From contig QQTG01000021.1 in the NCBI GenBank assembly GCA_003370465.1, forward strand, positions 176,316 to 240,315: a stretch of DNA of 64,000 bases. The letters run 5' to 3'. The DNA is from Kangiella sp. HD9-110m-PIT-SAG07 (GTDB lineage Bacteria; Pseudomonadota; Gammaproteobacteria; Enterobacterales; Kangiellaceae). The first letter of the stretch is position 1; every line of letters starts with the position of its first letter. Shown here one piece after another: positions 54,950 through 63,732 of the stretch. The notes beneath the pieces were generated by a model. The model was not told the DNA's origin. It did no database searches and was given only the letters and a program-made list of their open reading frames with translations. The translations under genes and the position numbers were made by a program.

Positions 54950-55351
54950 ATGAAATTACTTGGATTAATTGCTGGTGGTGCTTTGTTGGCGATGTCAGTG
55001 ACTGTACAAGCTGCTGAAGACAAATCAGCTGAAGGTGCTAAAAAAGCACAAGCTGCGAATATGGAAGCTATGATGATGCAGATGATGAAGCAGCAGATGA
55101 CACAGGCTTGTAAAGATCAAGAAATGCTATCGTGCATGGAAATTAATGAGTCCGAGTGTAATAAAATGATGAACGGCGTGCTTAACAAGTGTATGGCGCC
55201 AAACTTCAGTCAGTTAATGGCAGCGCAAGGCATGAGCCAAGAAGAGCGTGATGCGTTAAACCAACAAATGGAAAGCTGTGCAAACGGCGTTTCTGAAGAG
55301 CACGGCATTGACCCTGAAAAAGCGCAAAGCTGCTCTCCTAAGCAAAAATAA
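54950..55351 (+). CDS. Met/Cys-rich small periplasmic protein
   Basis: A 133-residue exported protein (signal peptide to about residue 22). The mature part of about 111 residues has 15 methionines and 6 cysteines, with dense stretches such as NMEAMMMQMMKQQM and cysteines spaced through the middle. Family unknown. Met-rich, Cys-containing periplasmic proteins can bind copper or silver, but that is only a suggestion. The ATG at 54950 has GGAG upstream. It follows ffh by 63 bases and ends at its own terminator. Confidence 0.8.
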   Translation: MKLLGLIAGGALLAMSVTVQAAEDKSAEGAKKAQAANMEAMMMQMMKQQMTQACKDQEMLSCMEINESECNKMMNGVLNKCMAPNFSQLMAAQGMSQEERDALNQQMESCANGVSEEHGIDPEKAQSCSPKQK

Positions 55352-55372
55352 AATCTAAGTTATTGATTTTGT

Positions 55373-55405
55373 AAGCGGTTAAGGCCATGCCTTAGCCGCT
55401 TTTTT
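55373..55405 (+). terminator. Rho-independent terminator after the Met/Cys-rich gene (copy 1)
   Basis: AAGCGGTTAAGGC pairs with GCCTTAGCCGCTT (one wobble) over CAT, followed by T's on the plus strand. A near-identical copy is at 56380-56410. Confidence 0.9.
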
Positions 55406-55423
55406 AGTGCCTAGGTAACAGGC

Positions 55424-56113
55424 TTACTCACTTTCATCTGAGATAGTTACTGTCCCTGTTTTCTGTTCCAATTCCTGTACGTAAGACTGAAGTTGGTTTA
55501 TGTCATTTTTCATTCTTAGCAGGTTTTCAGTCCGAATTTTGGCGGCAAAATCCATACATCTTTTGTTACCAGCTAGATCTGGAATAACGAATTGATCGAG
55601 TGCTTGAGAATTACAGATAACTCTAATCTTTTCACAGGCAGCGATACTTAAACCGGTACGACTTCCAGTACATTTTGGGAACTCTTCTTTTGTGTAGCGT
55701 AAGTATCGCTTGGCGACAGCTATGTTGCTGTGTTTCATGTAGATTTCGGTAGAAGCTTTTTGGAACTCTTCTTGATGCTCACTGGGTACTTGTTTGGCTA
55801 TAGTCTTAAAGTGCTTAACCAGATGCTTGCTTGTATTTTCTTTGGCTACTTTTGCCCACGCATAGGCCTTAATAAGGTTCGGCTCTTCTATCAGCCCGTG
55901 CAACTCAATGACGGATAAAATGTACTGGGCATATTTATCGCCAGCGCTGGCAAGGTCGAGGTATATTGCTTGTGCTTCGGCATATTGTCCTTCTTTGAAG
56001 TACTTCGCAGCTTGGGCAATATCTTCGTCATTGATAAAGTAAATAGATTTGGATTTTGCGAATGATAAGGGAGTGGCAGCGATAAAAAGAACCAATAGTA
56101 TTGTTTTTAACAT
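55424..56113 (-). CDS. Sel1-like repeat secreted protein, paralogue 1
   Basis: A 229-residue exported protein: signal peptide to about residue 20, then Sel1-type helical repeats (DIAQAAKYFKEGQYAEAQAI and SAGDKYAQYILSVIELHGLI, NLIKAYAWAKVAKEN). Conserved cysteines follow (PKCTGSR, AACEKIRVIC) and a C-terminal coiled coil. Sel1 repeats mediate protein contacts; the partner is unknown. The gene downstream on the right is a clear tandem paralogue. Confidence 0.85.
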   Translation of the reverse strand: MLKTILLVLFIAATPLSFAKSKSIYFINDEDIAQAAKYFKEGQYAEAQAIYLDLASAGDKYAQYILSVIELHGLIEEPNLIKAYAWAKVAKENTSKHLVKHFKTIAKQVPSEHQEEFQKASTEIYMKHSNIAVAKRYLRYTKEEFPKCTGSRTGLSIAACEKIRVICNSQALDQFVIPDLAGNKRCMDFAAKIRTENLLRMKNDINQLQSYVQELEQKTGTVTISDESE

Positions 56114-56423
56114 AATTATTCCTTAATTTTACTAATGATGTATTGTAAAGACGCCTTAGATTAGTCAAATGTGACAATATACCTATCCCATATAAAACAG
56201 AGACTTATTAGCCATAAAGGACTTTTTAAGTTTTTTAGAAGTCTTCTTTTAGAGCAGGAGTAACTTACTCTGCGCTTTCACCCAGCCTTTGATGAGCCTA
56301 AAAATACTCGGTAATATAGGGATTTATTAGTAAAAACTTTTTTCAAAAGGGAAATAAAATCAAACTAATTGATTTTGGAGCGGTTAAGGCCATGCCTTAG
56401 CCGCTTTTTTAGTGCCCAGTTTA
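56114..56423. other. Gap between the two Sel1-like paralogues
   Basis: About 310 bases. It holds the upstream region of paralogue 1, including the phrase GGATTTATTAGTAAAAAC (about 56320-56337), which recurs upstream of paralogue 2 near 57302-57319. It also holds a second copy of the plus-strand terminator. No gene is visible. Confidence 0.7.
56380..56410 (+). terminator. Duplicated terminator hairpin (copy 2)
   Basis: GCGGTTAAGGC-CAT-GCCTTAGCCGC followed by six T's, almost identical to 55373-55405. No rightward gene precedes it, so it appears to be a passenger of the gene duplication. Confidence 0.85.
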
Positions 56424-57092
56424 TTAGTTTTCGTCTGAGACTGTTACGCTTCCTGTGCTTTGCTCTAGCTCTTTCACGAAAGTCTTAAGTTGATCTAGAT
56501 CGTTTTTCATTCTTTTCAAATTTTCAGGCTGTATTTTGGCAACGAACTCCAAACATGCTTCCCTTGCTGTTTTAGTGAGCATATTGGGATCACAGGAAAC
56601 TCTAATACGTCGACAAGCAGAGATGTTGCCTCTTAAGCGACTTCCAGTGCATCTGGGCATCTCCCCCCTCAAGTAGCTATAGTATCGCTTGGAAACGCCT
56701 AAATTACTGTATTTCCGGTAAATATCGGACGATACGCTTAAGAGTTGTTCTTCGTTTGGATTTGTAACAAGTTCGGCGACTTTGTCAAAATGCTCCTTTA
56801 GCTTCCCGTTATTACTTTCCTTGGCTACTTTAGCCCACGCATAGGCCTTAATAAGGTTCGGCTCCTCTACCAACCCCTGTAACTCAATAACAGATAAAAC
56901 ATACTGGGCATATTTATCGCCAGCACTGGCAAGATCGAGGTACATTGCTTGTGCTTTGGAATATTGTCCTTCCTTGAAGTACTGAGCAGCTTGGGCGATA
57001 TCATCATCTTTGATGATGTAAACCGATTTAGGTTTGGCAGTTGCTGAGAGTGAAAAAGCTAAAATTGAAATGAGTGCTAATTGTTTTATCAT
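56424..57092 (-). CDS. Sel1-like repeat secreted protein, paralogue 2
   Basis: A 222-residue exported protein with the same layout as its neighbour: signal peptide, DIAQAAQYFKEGQYSKAQAM, SAGDKYAQYVLSVIELQGLV, NLIKAYAWAKVAKE, then the Cys region (PRCTGSRLRGNISACRRIRV) and the ending SVTVSDEN. The Sel1 half is strongly conserved between the two copies and the middle has diverged, which suggests an old or partly relaxed duplication. Confidence 0.85.
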   Translation of the reverse strand: MIKQLALISILAFSLSATAKPKSVYIIKDDDIAQAAQYFKEGQYSKAQAMYLDLASAGDKYAQYVLSVIELQGLVEEPNLIKAYAWAKVAKESNNGKLKEHFDKVAELVTNPNEEQLLSVSSDIYRKYSNLGVSKRYYSYLRGEMPRCTGSRLRGNISACRRIRVSCDPNMLTKTAREACLEFVAKIQPENLKRMKNDLDQLKTFVKELEQSTGSVTVSDEN

Positions 57093-57439
57093 AATTTTCC
57101 TTAATATTGTTTTGTCTGCACTAAGTATGACGCACTCAGATTATGAGTTGTGACAAATGCATCAATATAGTCTTTAAAAACAATGATTTAAATTCCTTTT
57201 TAGAGCTGGGGTTCCGGGTTATTTTTACTAGTTTACCTTTACCCAACAGTGAGAGACAACCCTTAGAGCTTTGATGGTGCTCAAAATACCCTGTAATATA
57301 AGGATTTATTAGTAAAAACCGTTTCCAAATGGGCGTAATTTCATGTAAAATTCGCGCTCTTAAAAATTTGTAAGCCTCGTAAGCGCCTGAACAGGGGGCT
57401 TTGGGGTGTTTTGTATTTAATATTAGAGGATATAAACGT
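57093..57439. other. Upstream region of rpsP and of Sel1-like paralogue 2
   Basis: A 347-base divergent gap. Its middle (about 57254-57325) is the second copy of the sequence upstream of paralogue 1. A weak promoter for rpsP, TTTCCA (57322-57327) and TAAAAT (57346-57351) with an 18-base spacer, begins at the edge of that copy. The rest is the rpsP leader, with no recognised element. Confidence 0.45.
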
Positions 57440-57691
57440 ATGGTTAGCATCCGTTTAGCACGTGGTGGTTCAAAAAAGCGTCCTTTCTACCACTTAGTAG
57501 TTGCTGATATTCGCGCACGTCGCGATGGTCGTTTTATTGAGCGCGTTGGTTTCTTTAACCCTGTTGCTCGTGGTAACGAAGAGCGCCTAAGAGTAGAAAA
57601 TGACCGTATCCAACACTGGATCGGTGAAGGTGCACAACCAACTCCACGCGCTGCAGCATTGATTAAAGAAGCTGCTGCTAAAGCTGAGTAA
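57440..57691 (+). CDS. rpsP: 30S ribosomal protein S16
   Basis: An 83-residue ribosomal protein, start [20 protein letters not shown], needed for 30S assembly. The ATG at 57440 has AGAGGA upstream and gives the normal length. It heads the conserved operon rpsP-rimM-trmD-rplS; in many species ffh is directly upstream, but here three small exported-protein genes lie between. Confidence 0.99.
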   Translation: MVSIRLARGGSKKRPFYHLVVADIRARRDGRFIERVGFFNPVARGNEERLRVENDRIQHWIGEGAQPTPRAAALIKEAAAKAE

Positions 57692-57718
57692 GAGACTGGT
57701 TAGTTAAGAATATTACTG

Positions 57719-58234
57719 ATGTCTGAAGCTTTCGAGCCGCTAAAAGTTGGCAAGTTAAATGGAGCTCATGGCATTAAAGGCTGGGTGAAGGTGTATTCCT
57801 TTACGTCGCCAAAAGAGAATATTTTTAACTATAAACCATGGTACTTAAAGCTTAACGGCCAATGGCAAGAAGTTGCTATTTTAAATGGTCGTGAGCAAGG
57901 CAAAACTTTAGTCGCACAGCTTGAGGGTTGTGATGATCGAAATATGGCTGAGACGTATCATGGGGTAGAAATTGCGATTTCAAAATCGCAGCTGCCAGAG
58001 CTGAACAGCGGTGAGTTTTATTGGCGTGATCTGATTGGATTAAACGTCGTAAATCAAACCGGTGAACAGTTAGGGCAGGTGAAAAAGTTGATGGAAACTG
58101 GTGCCAATGATGTGTTGGTAGTGAAGCCACCGAAAGGTGATGAGCTACTGATTCCTTACGTGCCAGACTACAGCGTTATCAACGTAGACTTAGAGGCAGG
58201 TGAAATGCTTGTCGATTGGGAGTCTGATTATTAA
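57719..58234 (+). CDS. rimM: Ribosome maturation factor RimM
   Basis: A 171-residue factor that binds S19 and helps 16S rRNA processing at the 30S head. The start [20 protein letters not shown] and the PRC-barrel segment [19 protein letters not shown] are characteristic. It lies 27 bases after rpsP and 16 bases before trmD. Confidence 0.98.
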   Translation: MSEAFEPLKVGKLNGAHGIKGWVKVYSFTSPKENIFNYKPWYLKLNGQWQEVAILNGREQGKTLVAQLEGCDDRNMAETYHGVEIAISKSQLPELNSGEFYWRDLIGLNVVNQTGEQLGQVKKLMETGANDVLVVKPPKGDELLIPYVPDYSVINVDLEAGEMLVDWESDY

Positions 58235-58250
58235 CACTGACAAAACGTTG

Positions 58251-59018
58251 ATGAATCTCCATATCATCAGCCTTTTCCCGCAAATGTTTGAGTCAATTTG
58301 CGAGCAGGGTGTAGTCGGGCGTGCGGTGCAACAAGGTAAGGTTAACGTAGCGGTGACTAACCCACGTGACTTTACTGAAGATAAGCATCGTACCGTTGAT
58401 GATAGGCCTTATGGTGGTGGGCCGGGCATGTTAATGATGACCGCTCCGCTCACAGAAGCTATTCGATACGCTGAAAGTGTTATGGCTATCGAAGACTCTG
58501 CCGGTGAAGATAGTGCACCTGTTTATAAGGTGTTTTTATCACCCCAGGGTAAGAAGCTTGACCATCAGCTAGTAGAAACGTTAGCCCAGAAGCAAAATTT
58601 GCTTCTTGTCGCGGGCCGTTACGAAGGAATTGACGAGCGCGTCATTGAGTCAGAAATTGACTTGGAGGTGTCGCTTGGAGATTTTGTTCTTAGCGGTGGG
58701 GAAATTGCAGCGATGGCTGTAATTGACTCGGTTGTTCGAACCTTGCCTGGTGTTTTGGGTCACCAAAATTCCGCTCAGCAAGATTCGTTTGCGGAAGGTT
58801 TACTTGATCATCCGCATTACACAAGACCTGAGGTTTACGAGGGTCAGCAGGTCCCGCCCATATTGCTAACTGGCGACCACGAGAAAATTCGTCGCTGGAG
58901 GCTGAAGCAATCTCTGGGGAGAACCTGGTTAAGACGTAAGGATTTGTTGGAGCACGTCGAACTAAACGATGAGCAGCAGCAACTCTTACAAGAATTTATT
59001 GAAGAGTATAAGCATTAA
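58251..59018 (+). CDS. trmD: tRNA (guanine(37)-N1)-methyltransferase TrmD
   Basis: Methylates G37 of tRNAs reading CNN codons, preventing frameshifts. The product shows the trefoil-knot SAM site, [18 protein letters not shown] and [14 protein letters not shown]. The ATG at 58251 gives 255 residues, the same as E. coli; starts further upstream would overlap rimM and are not needed. Confidence 0.98.
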   Translation: MNLHIISLFPQMFESICEQGVVGRAVQQGKVNVAVTNPRDFTEDKHRTVDDRPYGGGPGMLMMTAPLTEAIRYAESVMAIEDSAGEDSAPVYKVFLSPQGKKLDHQLVETLAQKQNLLLVAGRYEGIDERVIESEIDLEVSLGDFVLSGGEIAAMAVIDSVVRTLPGVLGHQNSAQQDSFAEGLLDHPHYTRPEVYEGQQVPPILLTGDHEKIRRWRLKQSLGRTWLRRKDLLEHVELNDEQQQLLQEFIEEYKH

Positions 59019-59081
59019 AGCTTAACTCTTTTTTCACAGTTTAAATTGATAGAGCAGACGCTCAAATGAGGAGCAACAGCC

Positions 59082-59438
59082 ATGAGTAACATCATCCAAC
59101 AGCTAGAAGCTGAACAAATGAATAAAGAAGTGCCAACGTTTGGCGCTGGTGACACTGTCATCGTACAAGTTAAAGTAAAAGAAGGTGAGCGTGAGCGTTT
59201 ACAGGCGTTCGAAGGCGTTGTTATCGCTAAGCGTAATCGCGGCTTAAACTCAGCTTTTACTGTTCGTAAAATCTCTTCAGGTGTTGGCGTTGAGCGTACC
59301 TTCCAAACATACAGCCCACTAGTAGATAGTATTGCGATCAAGCGTCGTGGTGACGTACGTAAAGCGAAAATCTACTACTTACGTGAGCGTAGTGGTAAAT
59401 CTGCACGTATTAAAGAAAGACTTGACGTTAAACGATAA
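59082..59438 (+). CDS. rplS: 50S ribosomal protein L19
   Basis: A 118-residue ribosomal protein at the subunit interface. The family segments [20 protein letters not shown] and [20 protein letters not shown] are present. It ends the rpsP operon and is followed by a terminator. Confidence 0.99.
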   Translation: MSNIIQQLEAEQMNKEVPTFGAGDTVIVQVKVKEGERERLQAFEGVVIAKRNRGLNSAFTVRKISSGVGVERTFQTYSPLVDSIAIKRRGDVRKAKIYYLRERSGKSARIKERLDVKR

Positions 59439-59456
59439 GTTTTTCTTAGTGAAGCT

Positions 59457-59486
59457 TAAAAAGCAGCCCAAGGGCTGCTTTTTTTG
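59457..59486 (+). terminator. Rho-independent terminator of the rpsP-rplS operon
   Basis: AAGCAGCCC pairs perfectly with GGGCTGCTT over a two-base gap, extended by A's and T's on either side. Confidence 0.92.
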
Positions 59487-59582
59487 TGCTTGTCATAAGT
59501 TGATTGATCATAAGGCCTTTTCAACTTTTGTTAGATGCATACATAGGGTAATCTATAGTTAACTTACTGCAGGATCTTTCAC

Positions 59583-60509
59583 TTGGTTGATAAACGTCGA
59601 AAAAAAAGTAACGCTTCGGAACAAGATATTATTGAAATCGAACTGTTTTGTGACCACGTGTGGATGGAGCAGGGACTTTCTGACGCAACGCTTTCCAGCT
59701 ACCGTACAGATCTGAAAATATTTGCTGGTTGGCTACAAGAGCAGGGTTCAGAACTATTGCGAGCTGGACAAGGTGATATACAATCTTACCTTGCTTACCG
59801 TTTCCAGCAGCAATACAGTGGCCGCTCTACGGCACGCCTTTTATCGTCTCTTCGTAAGTTTTATGGGTATCTTTGTCAACAACACCGTCTAACCGTTGAC
59901 CCGACTCAGCAAATTGAAAATCCCAAAATACAGCCCCCGGTTCCAAAATCACTAAGCGAGAAAGATGTTGAATCATTAATTGAGCAGCCAGACTTAGAAA
60001 CAGCCTTAGGTTTGCGGGATAGAGCGATGCTTGAATTGCTATACAGTAGTGGCTTGCGGATTACCGAGCTTATCAGTATTGAAGTTAATCAAATAGGTTT
60101 TGTGCAAGGCGTTATGCGAGTCATCGGTAAAGGTGACAAGGAGCGGCTGGTACCTATTGGCGAAGAAGCTTTGTCGTCAATTCAAACTTATCTTAAGTAT
60201 GGCCGTTCTGAGCTGGCAAGCGAAGACGGCAATGACTGGTTATTTTTGAGTACACGTGGCTCTAAAATGACGCGGCAGACTTTTTGGTACCGCATTAAGC
60301 ATTATGCTAAAACAGCAGGTATCCGGACTCACATATCGCCGCATACGTTACGCCACGCCTTCGCCACCCACCTGTTAAATCACGGGGCAGATTTGAGGAC
60401 GTTGCAAATGCTGTTAGGGCACAGCGATTTATCAACAACACAGATTTACACTTATGTCGCCCGAGAGCGATTAAAGCAGTTACACTCGGAACATCACCCG
60501 CGTGGTTAG
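59583..60509 (+). CDS. xerD: Site-specific tyrosine recombinase XerD
   Basis: Resolves chromosome dimers at dif together with XerC. The 308-residue protein has the N-terminal SAM-like domain (about 20-110) and the catalytic domain with Arg in SSGLRITELI, the box HTLRHAFATHLLNHGADLR, LLGHSDLSTTQIYTYV with the catalytic Tyr, and the ending of the family. The order xerD-dsbC-recJ is the same as in E. coli, which favours XerD over XerC. The start is a TTG. Confidence 0.95.
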   Translation: MVDKRRKKSNASEQDIIEIELFCDHVWMEQGLSDATLSSYRTDLKIFAGWLQEQGSELLRAGQGDIQSYLAYRFQQQYSGRSTARLLSSLRKFYGYLCQQHRLTVDPTQQIENPKIQPPVPKSLSEKDVESLIEQPDLETALGLRDRAMLELLYSSGLRITELISIEVNQIGFVQGVMRVIGKGDKERLVPIGEEALSSIQTYLKYGRSELASEDGNDWLFLSTRGSKMTRQTFWYRIKHYAKTAGIRTHISPHTLRHAFATHLLNHGADLRTLQMLLGHSDLSTTQIYTYVARERLKQLHSEHHPRG

Positions 60510-60658
60510 GCCTTTTTATCCATGTAAATCTTTGTAAATCAACTTACTTTCGCCTCTTAGTCATGGCTAAAATACGATGTGGGATAGTAGTGACTGGTTG
60601 GGAAAGCAATGAGTCACATGCTATGGTTATCAATCTTTCAAAGAAGAATTCCAAACTT

Positions 60659-61489
60659 ATGCAAAATTTTAGCAAATTGCTATTCATCGGATTGTTGAGC
60701 TCATTATTTCTCGCTTCTCACGCGCAAGCAGAAGTTAAAGAAGCTAAGTCTATGCCTGATGTGAAAAAGCAGACAAAAGCAGCTGACCTCAATCCCCACC
60801 AAATTAAACAGTTGCTACAGGCCAAATTCCCATCGGCCAGTATTCAGCATGTAGCGCCGGCTGAGATTAATGGCGTCTATTCATTCGTGTTGCAAGGAGA
60901 CCTTTATTATATTTCTAATGATGGTAAGTACTTGTTAAAAGGACAGATGTTAGACATTTCAACGCCGAAGGTGAAAAACTTGTCATCACAGCGCATGGCT
61001 GAAATTCAGAAGAAAGAGTCACCGATGCGAATTGCTGAGATCAATAAACTTGATGAAGACAATATGGTGGTTTACCAAGCTCCCAACGAACAGCATGTGA
61101 TTACTGTTTTTACAGATGTTGATTGCGGTTTTTGTCAAAAGCTGCACCGTGAGCGCCAAGACTACTTAGATTTAGGCATTACCATTCGCTATTTAGCCTT
61201 TCCACGAGCTGGACTAGACTCTAAGTCAGCCGCTAAATTACAAGGGATCTGGTGTGCTGCTGATCAGCAAACGGCAATGACCGAAGCGAAGGTACAACAT
61301 AAATACCGTACTGGCACCTGCCAAACACCATTTAAAGAGCATATGGCCTTAGTCCGTAAGTTCAGCTTAAATGGTACTCCTGGAATTATTCTTGAGAACG
61401 GTGATTTGATTGGTGGTTATTTGCCCGCTGAAGTATTAAGCCGCCGTTTAAATGATTTACCAGAAAAAGGACAAGTGGCTAACAAGTAA
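60659..61489 (+). CDS. dsbC: Thiol:disulfide interchange protein DsbC
   Basis: A periplasmic disulfide isomerase. The ATG at 60659 gives a clean signal peptide (NFSKLLFIGLLSSLFLASHA) and 276 residues. An N-terminal dimerisation domain is followed by a thioredoxin fold with the active site CGFC in FTDVDCGFCQKLH. The conserved cis-proline is in NGTPGIILENGDLIGGY. Upstream in-frame ATGs (for example 60623) would bury the signal peptide and are less likely. Confidence 0.95.
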   Translation: MQNFSKLLFIGLLSSLFLASHAQAEVKEAKSMPDVKKQTKAADLNPHQIKQLLQAKFPSASIQHVAPAEINGVYSFVLQGDLYYISNDGKYLLKGQMLDISTPKVKNLSSQRMAEIQKKESPMRIAEINKLDEDNMVVYQAPNEQHVITVFTDVDCGFCQKLHRERQDYLDLGITIRYLAFPRAGLDSKSAAKLQGIWCAADQQTAMTEAKVQHKYRTGTCQTPFKEHMALVRKFSLNGTPGIILENGDLIGGYLPAEVLSRRLNDLPEKGQVANK

Positions 61490-61536
61490 ATGTTTTAGCT
61501 GGAACGCTTTCTATGGATGAAATGAAGAAAGCTAAG

Positions 61537-61905
61537 CTAAGGATATAAAATAGCCAACACGCGTCGACCTTCGCTGGCCAAAACAGTGAAGGTCCGACAG
61601 GCTGCTCCTGTCGACATCACTTCGAGCGGAGCTCCCATCATTTGTGCAGCTTCTATAACTTCCCAAGAGGGTTGTTGTAGTTCGTTACCAGTTCCTAGTA
61701 ACACAGCCTCATAATCCTGAATATCCAACGCTTCCAGCAGATCGGCATTAATACTTTCAACATTATCGGGTAAGTTTTCCTGCGACAACTTTTTAAGGGT
61801 CACCGTGAGTGGCTCTGAAAATTCACGACCATTAATCTGAATTGAGCCTGTTGAATAGGCTGTAATTTGATAGTCGCCAGAATTGCTGTCTAAAGAAATA
61901 TCCAT
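61537..61905 (-). CDS. Mth938-like domain-containing protein (DUF498 family)
   Basis: A 122-residue soluble protein with the Mth938/DUF498 fold: ITAYSTGSIQINGREFSEPL near the start, EAVLLGTGNELQQPS in the middle and STGAACRTFTVLASEGRRVLA at the end. Function in bacteria is unclear; human homologues assist mitochondrial complex I assembly. It is opposite in strand to dsbC and recJ, which it separates. Confidence 0.9.
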   Translation of the reverse strand: MDISLDSNSGDYQITAYSTGSIQINGREFSEPLTVTLKKLSQENLPDNVESINADLLEALDIQDYEAVLLGTGNELQQPSWEVIEAAQMMGAPLEVMSTGAACRTFTVLASEGRRVLAILYP

Positions 61906-61996
61906 AAATGTTGATAAACAATATTCGGTTAATTTTGCACCCCAATGGTATTTACAGTATAACGATGAGCAACTGAAAATGTAACAGACCTGAGTT

Positions 61997-63709
61997 ATGG
62001 CATTAAATATTCGTCGCAGAGTTTCGAATACTGAACACCTCCTTACTGAATCGAGCTTACTTAACCGTATTTACTCAAATCGTGGAATATCGCACGCTGA
62101 CGAACTCGACTACCAACTGTCGAAGCTAGAACCTTTTCATAGTCTAAAAGGTATTGAGTCCGCTGTAGAGCTTTTGTGGCAAAGCCTTGAAGGCAATGAA
62201 AAAGTTCTCATCGTTGGTGACTTTGATGCCGATGGCGCTACTAGTAGCGCTTTGACCAAACTTGTTTTGACGCGGCTAGGAATAGAGGTCGATTATCTGG
62301 TTCCTAATCGTTTCGACTATGGTTATGGCCTTTCGCCGGAATTGGTGGAAGTTGCTAAAGAAATGTCACCAGACTTAATTATCACTGTAGATAACGGGAT
62401 TTCCAGCATTGCAGGCGTTAAGGCCGCTAAAAAAGCTGGCATAAAAGTTCTCGTTACCGACCACCATCTAGCTGGCGATGAGTTACCTCAAGCTGATGCA
62501 ATTGTGAACCCTAATCAGCCTGGCGATGAGTTTCCGAGTAAAAATTTAGCCGGGGTGGGGGTAGTCTTTTATGTATTATTAGCGTTCCGCGCCTTATTAC
62601 GAGAAAAGAACTGGTTTCAAACTTCTGGTGTGGAAGAATTGAACCTAGCCCATTACCTCGATTTAGTCGCATTAGGAACAGTCGCAGATGTTGTTCCTCT
62701 GGACAAAAATAATCGAATTCTGGTGCATCACGGATTGAAATTAATCAAAGGCATGAAGTGCCGGCCAGGAATTATTGAGTTGTTACGAATTTCCAAACGC
62801 GATCCTCAAAAGATAAAGTCCACCGACTTAGGGTTTGCAGTCGGGCCAAGACTCAATGCTGCTGGGCGTTTAGATGATATCGGCTTAGGCATTGAGTGTT
62901 TGTTGACGTCGTCTACTGATAAAGCGACTGAGTTAGCGCAGCTTTTACACAGTTTGAATACCGATAGACAGCAAGTCGAGCAAGAAATGCAAGACGAAGC
63001 GCTCGCTCAGATTGAATCTATGTCGTTCGATAGTCCTGAGCAAGCAGTTTCACTGTGTCTGTACGAGCCTCATTGGCACCAAGGAGTCGTTGGCCTTGTG
63101 GCCTCTCGACTTAAAGACAAAGCCTATCGACCCTGTATCGTTTTTGCGAATGCTGATGAAACCATGGTTAAAGGGTCTGGGCGCTCAGTTAAAGAAGTTC
63201 ATATTCGCGATGCTTTGGCATTGGTAGACGCACAGCACCCAGGTTTAATCGATAAATTTGGGGGACACGCCATGGCTGCAGGCTTATCTTTACGCAAAGA
63301 AAACCTTGAAGCATTTAAGATAGCTTTTGAACAAGCTGTGCAGCAAATTTTAGGCGGTAGTACTATGGAAGATGTCGTGGAAACTGATGGCGCTTTGCAT
63401 CCCGAAGAGTACCAGTTAGCAAGCGCGGAATTGTTAATCCAAGCAGGGCCTTTTGGTCAGGGTTTTGCAGAACCGGCGTTTGATGATGAGTTTAAGGTAT
63501 TAAACAAGCGAATTGTTGGTGAGCAACACTTAAAGTTAACTTTAGAAAAAGAAGGTTCCTCCGCACCGATTTCTGCGATTGCTTTTAGAGTTGACCCGGT
63601 GGAATGGTCAAAACCTGTGACTCATATCCGAGCGGTGTTCCGGCCGGATATAAACGATTATTATCAAAAAGAATTGCAGTTAATTATCACGCACCTAGAA
63701 GCGCTTTAA
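61997..63709 (+). CDS. recJ: Single-stranded-DNA-specific exonuclease RecJ
   Basis: A 5'-3' exonuclease of the RecF pathway and mismatch repair. The DHH phosphoesterase motifs are visible: VGDFDADGATSSAL (motif I), ITVDNGIS, VTDHHLAGDELP (DHH) and NLAGVGVVFYVL. The DHHA1 domain shows GSGRSVKEVHIRDAL and GGHAMAAGLSL. A C-terminal OB domain ends the 570-residue protein. Confidence 0.98.
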   Translation: MALNIRRRVSNTEHLLTESSLLNRIYSNRGISHADELDYQLSKLEPFHSLKGIESAVELLWQSLEGNEKVLIVGDFDADGATSSALTKLVLTRLGIEVDYLVPNRFDYGYGLSPELVEVAKEMSPDLIITVDNGISSIAGVKAAKKAGIKVLVTDHHLAGDELPQADAIVNPNQPGDEFPSKNLAGVGVVFYVLLAFRALLREKNWFQTSGVEELNLAHYLDLVALGTVADVVPLDKNNRILVHHGLKLIKGMKCRPGIIELLRISKRDPQKIKSTDLGFAVGPRLNAAGRLDDIGLGIECLLTSSTDKATELAQLLHSLNTDRQQVEQEMQDEALAQIESMSFDSPEQAVSLCLYEPHWHQGVVGLVASRLKDKAYRPCIVFANADETMVKGSGRSVKEVHIRDALALVDAQHPGLIDKFGGHAMAAGLSLRKENLEAFKIAFEQAVQQILGGSTMEDVVETDGALHPEEYQLASAELLIQAGPFGQGFAEPAFDDEFKVLNKRIVGEQHLKLTLEKEGSSAPISAIAFRVDPVEWSKPVTHIRAVFRPDINDYYQKELQLIITHLEAL

Positions 63710-63732
63710 CCGGTATTAAATAGAGAACGGCT

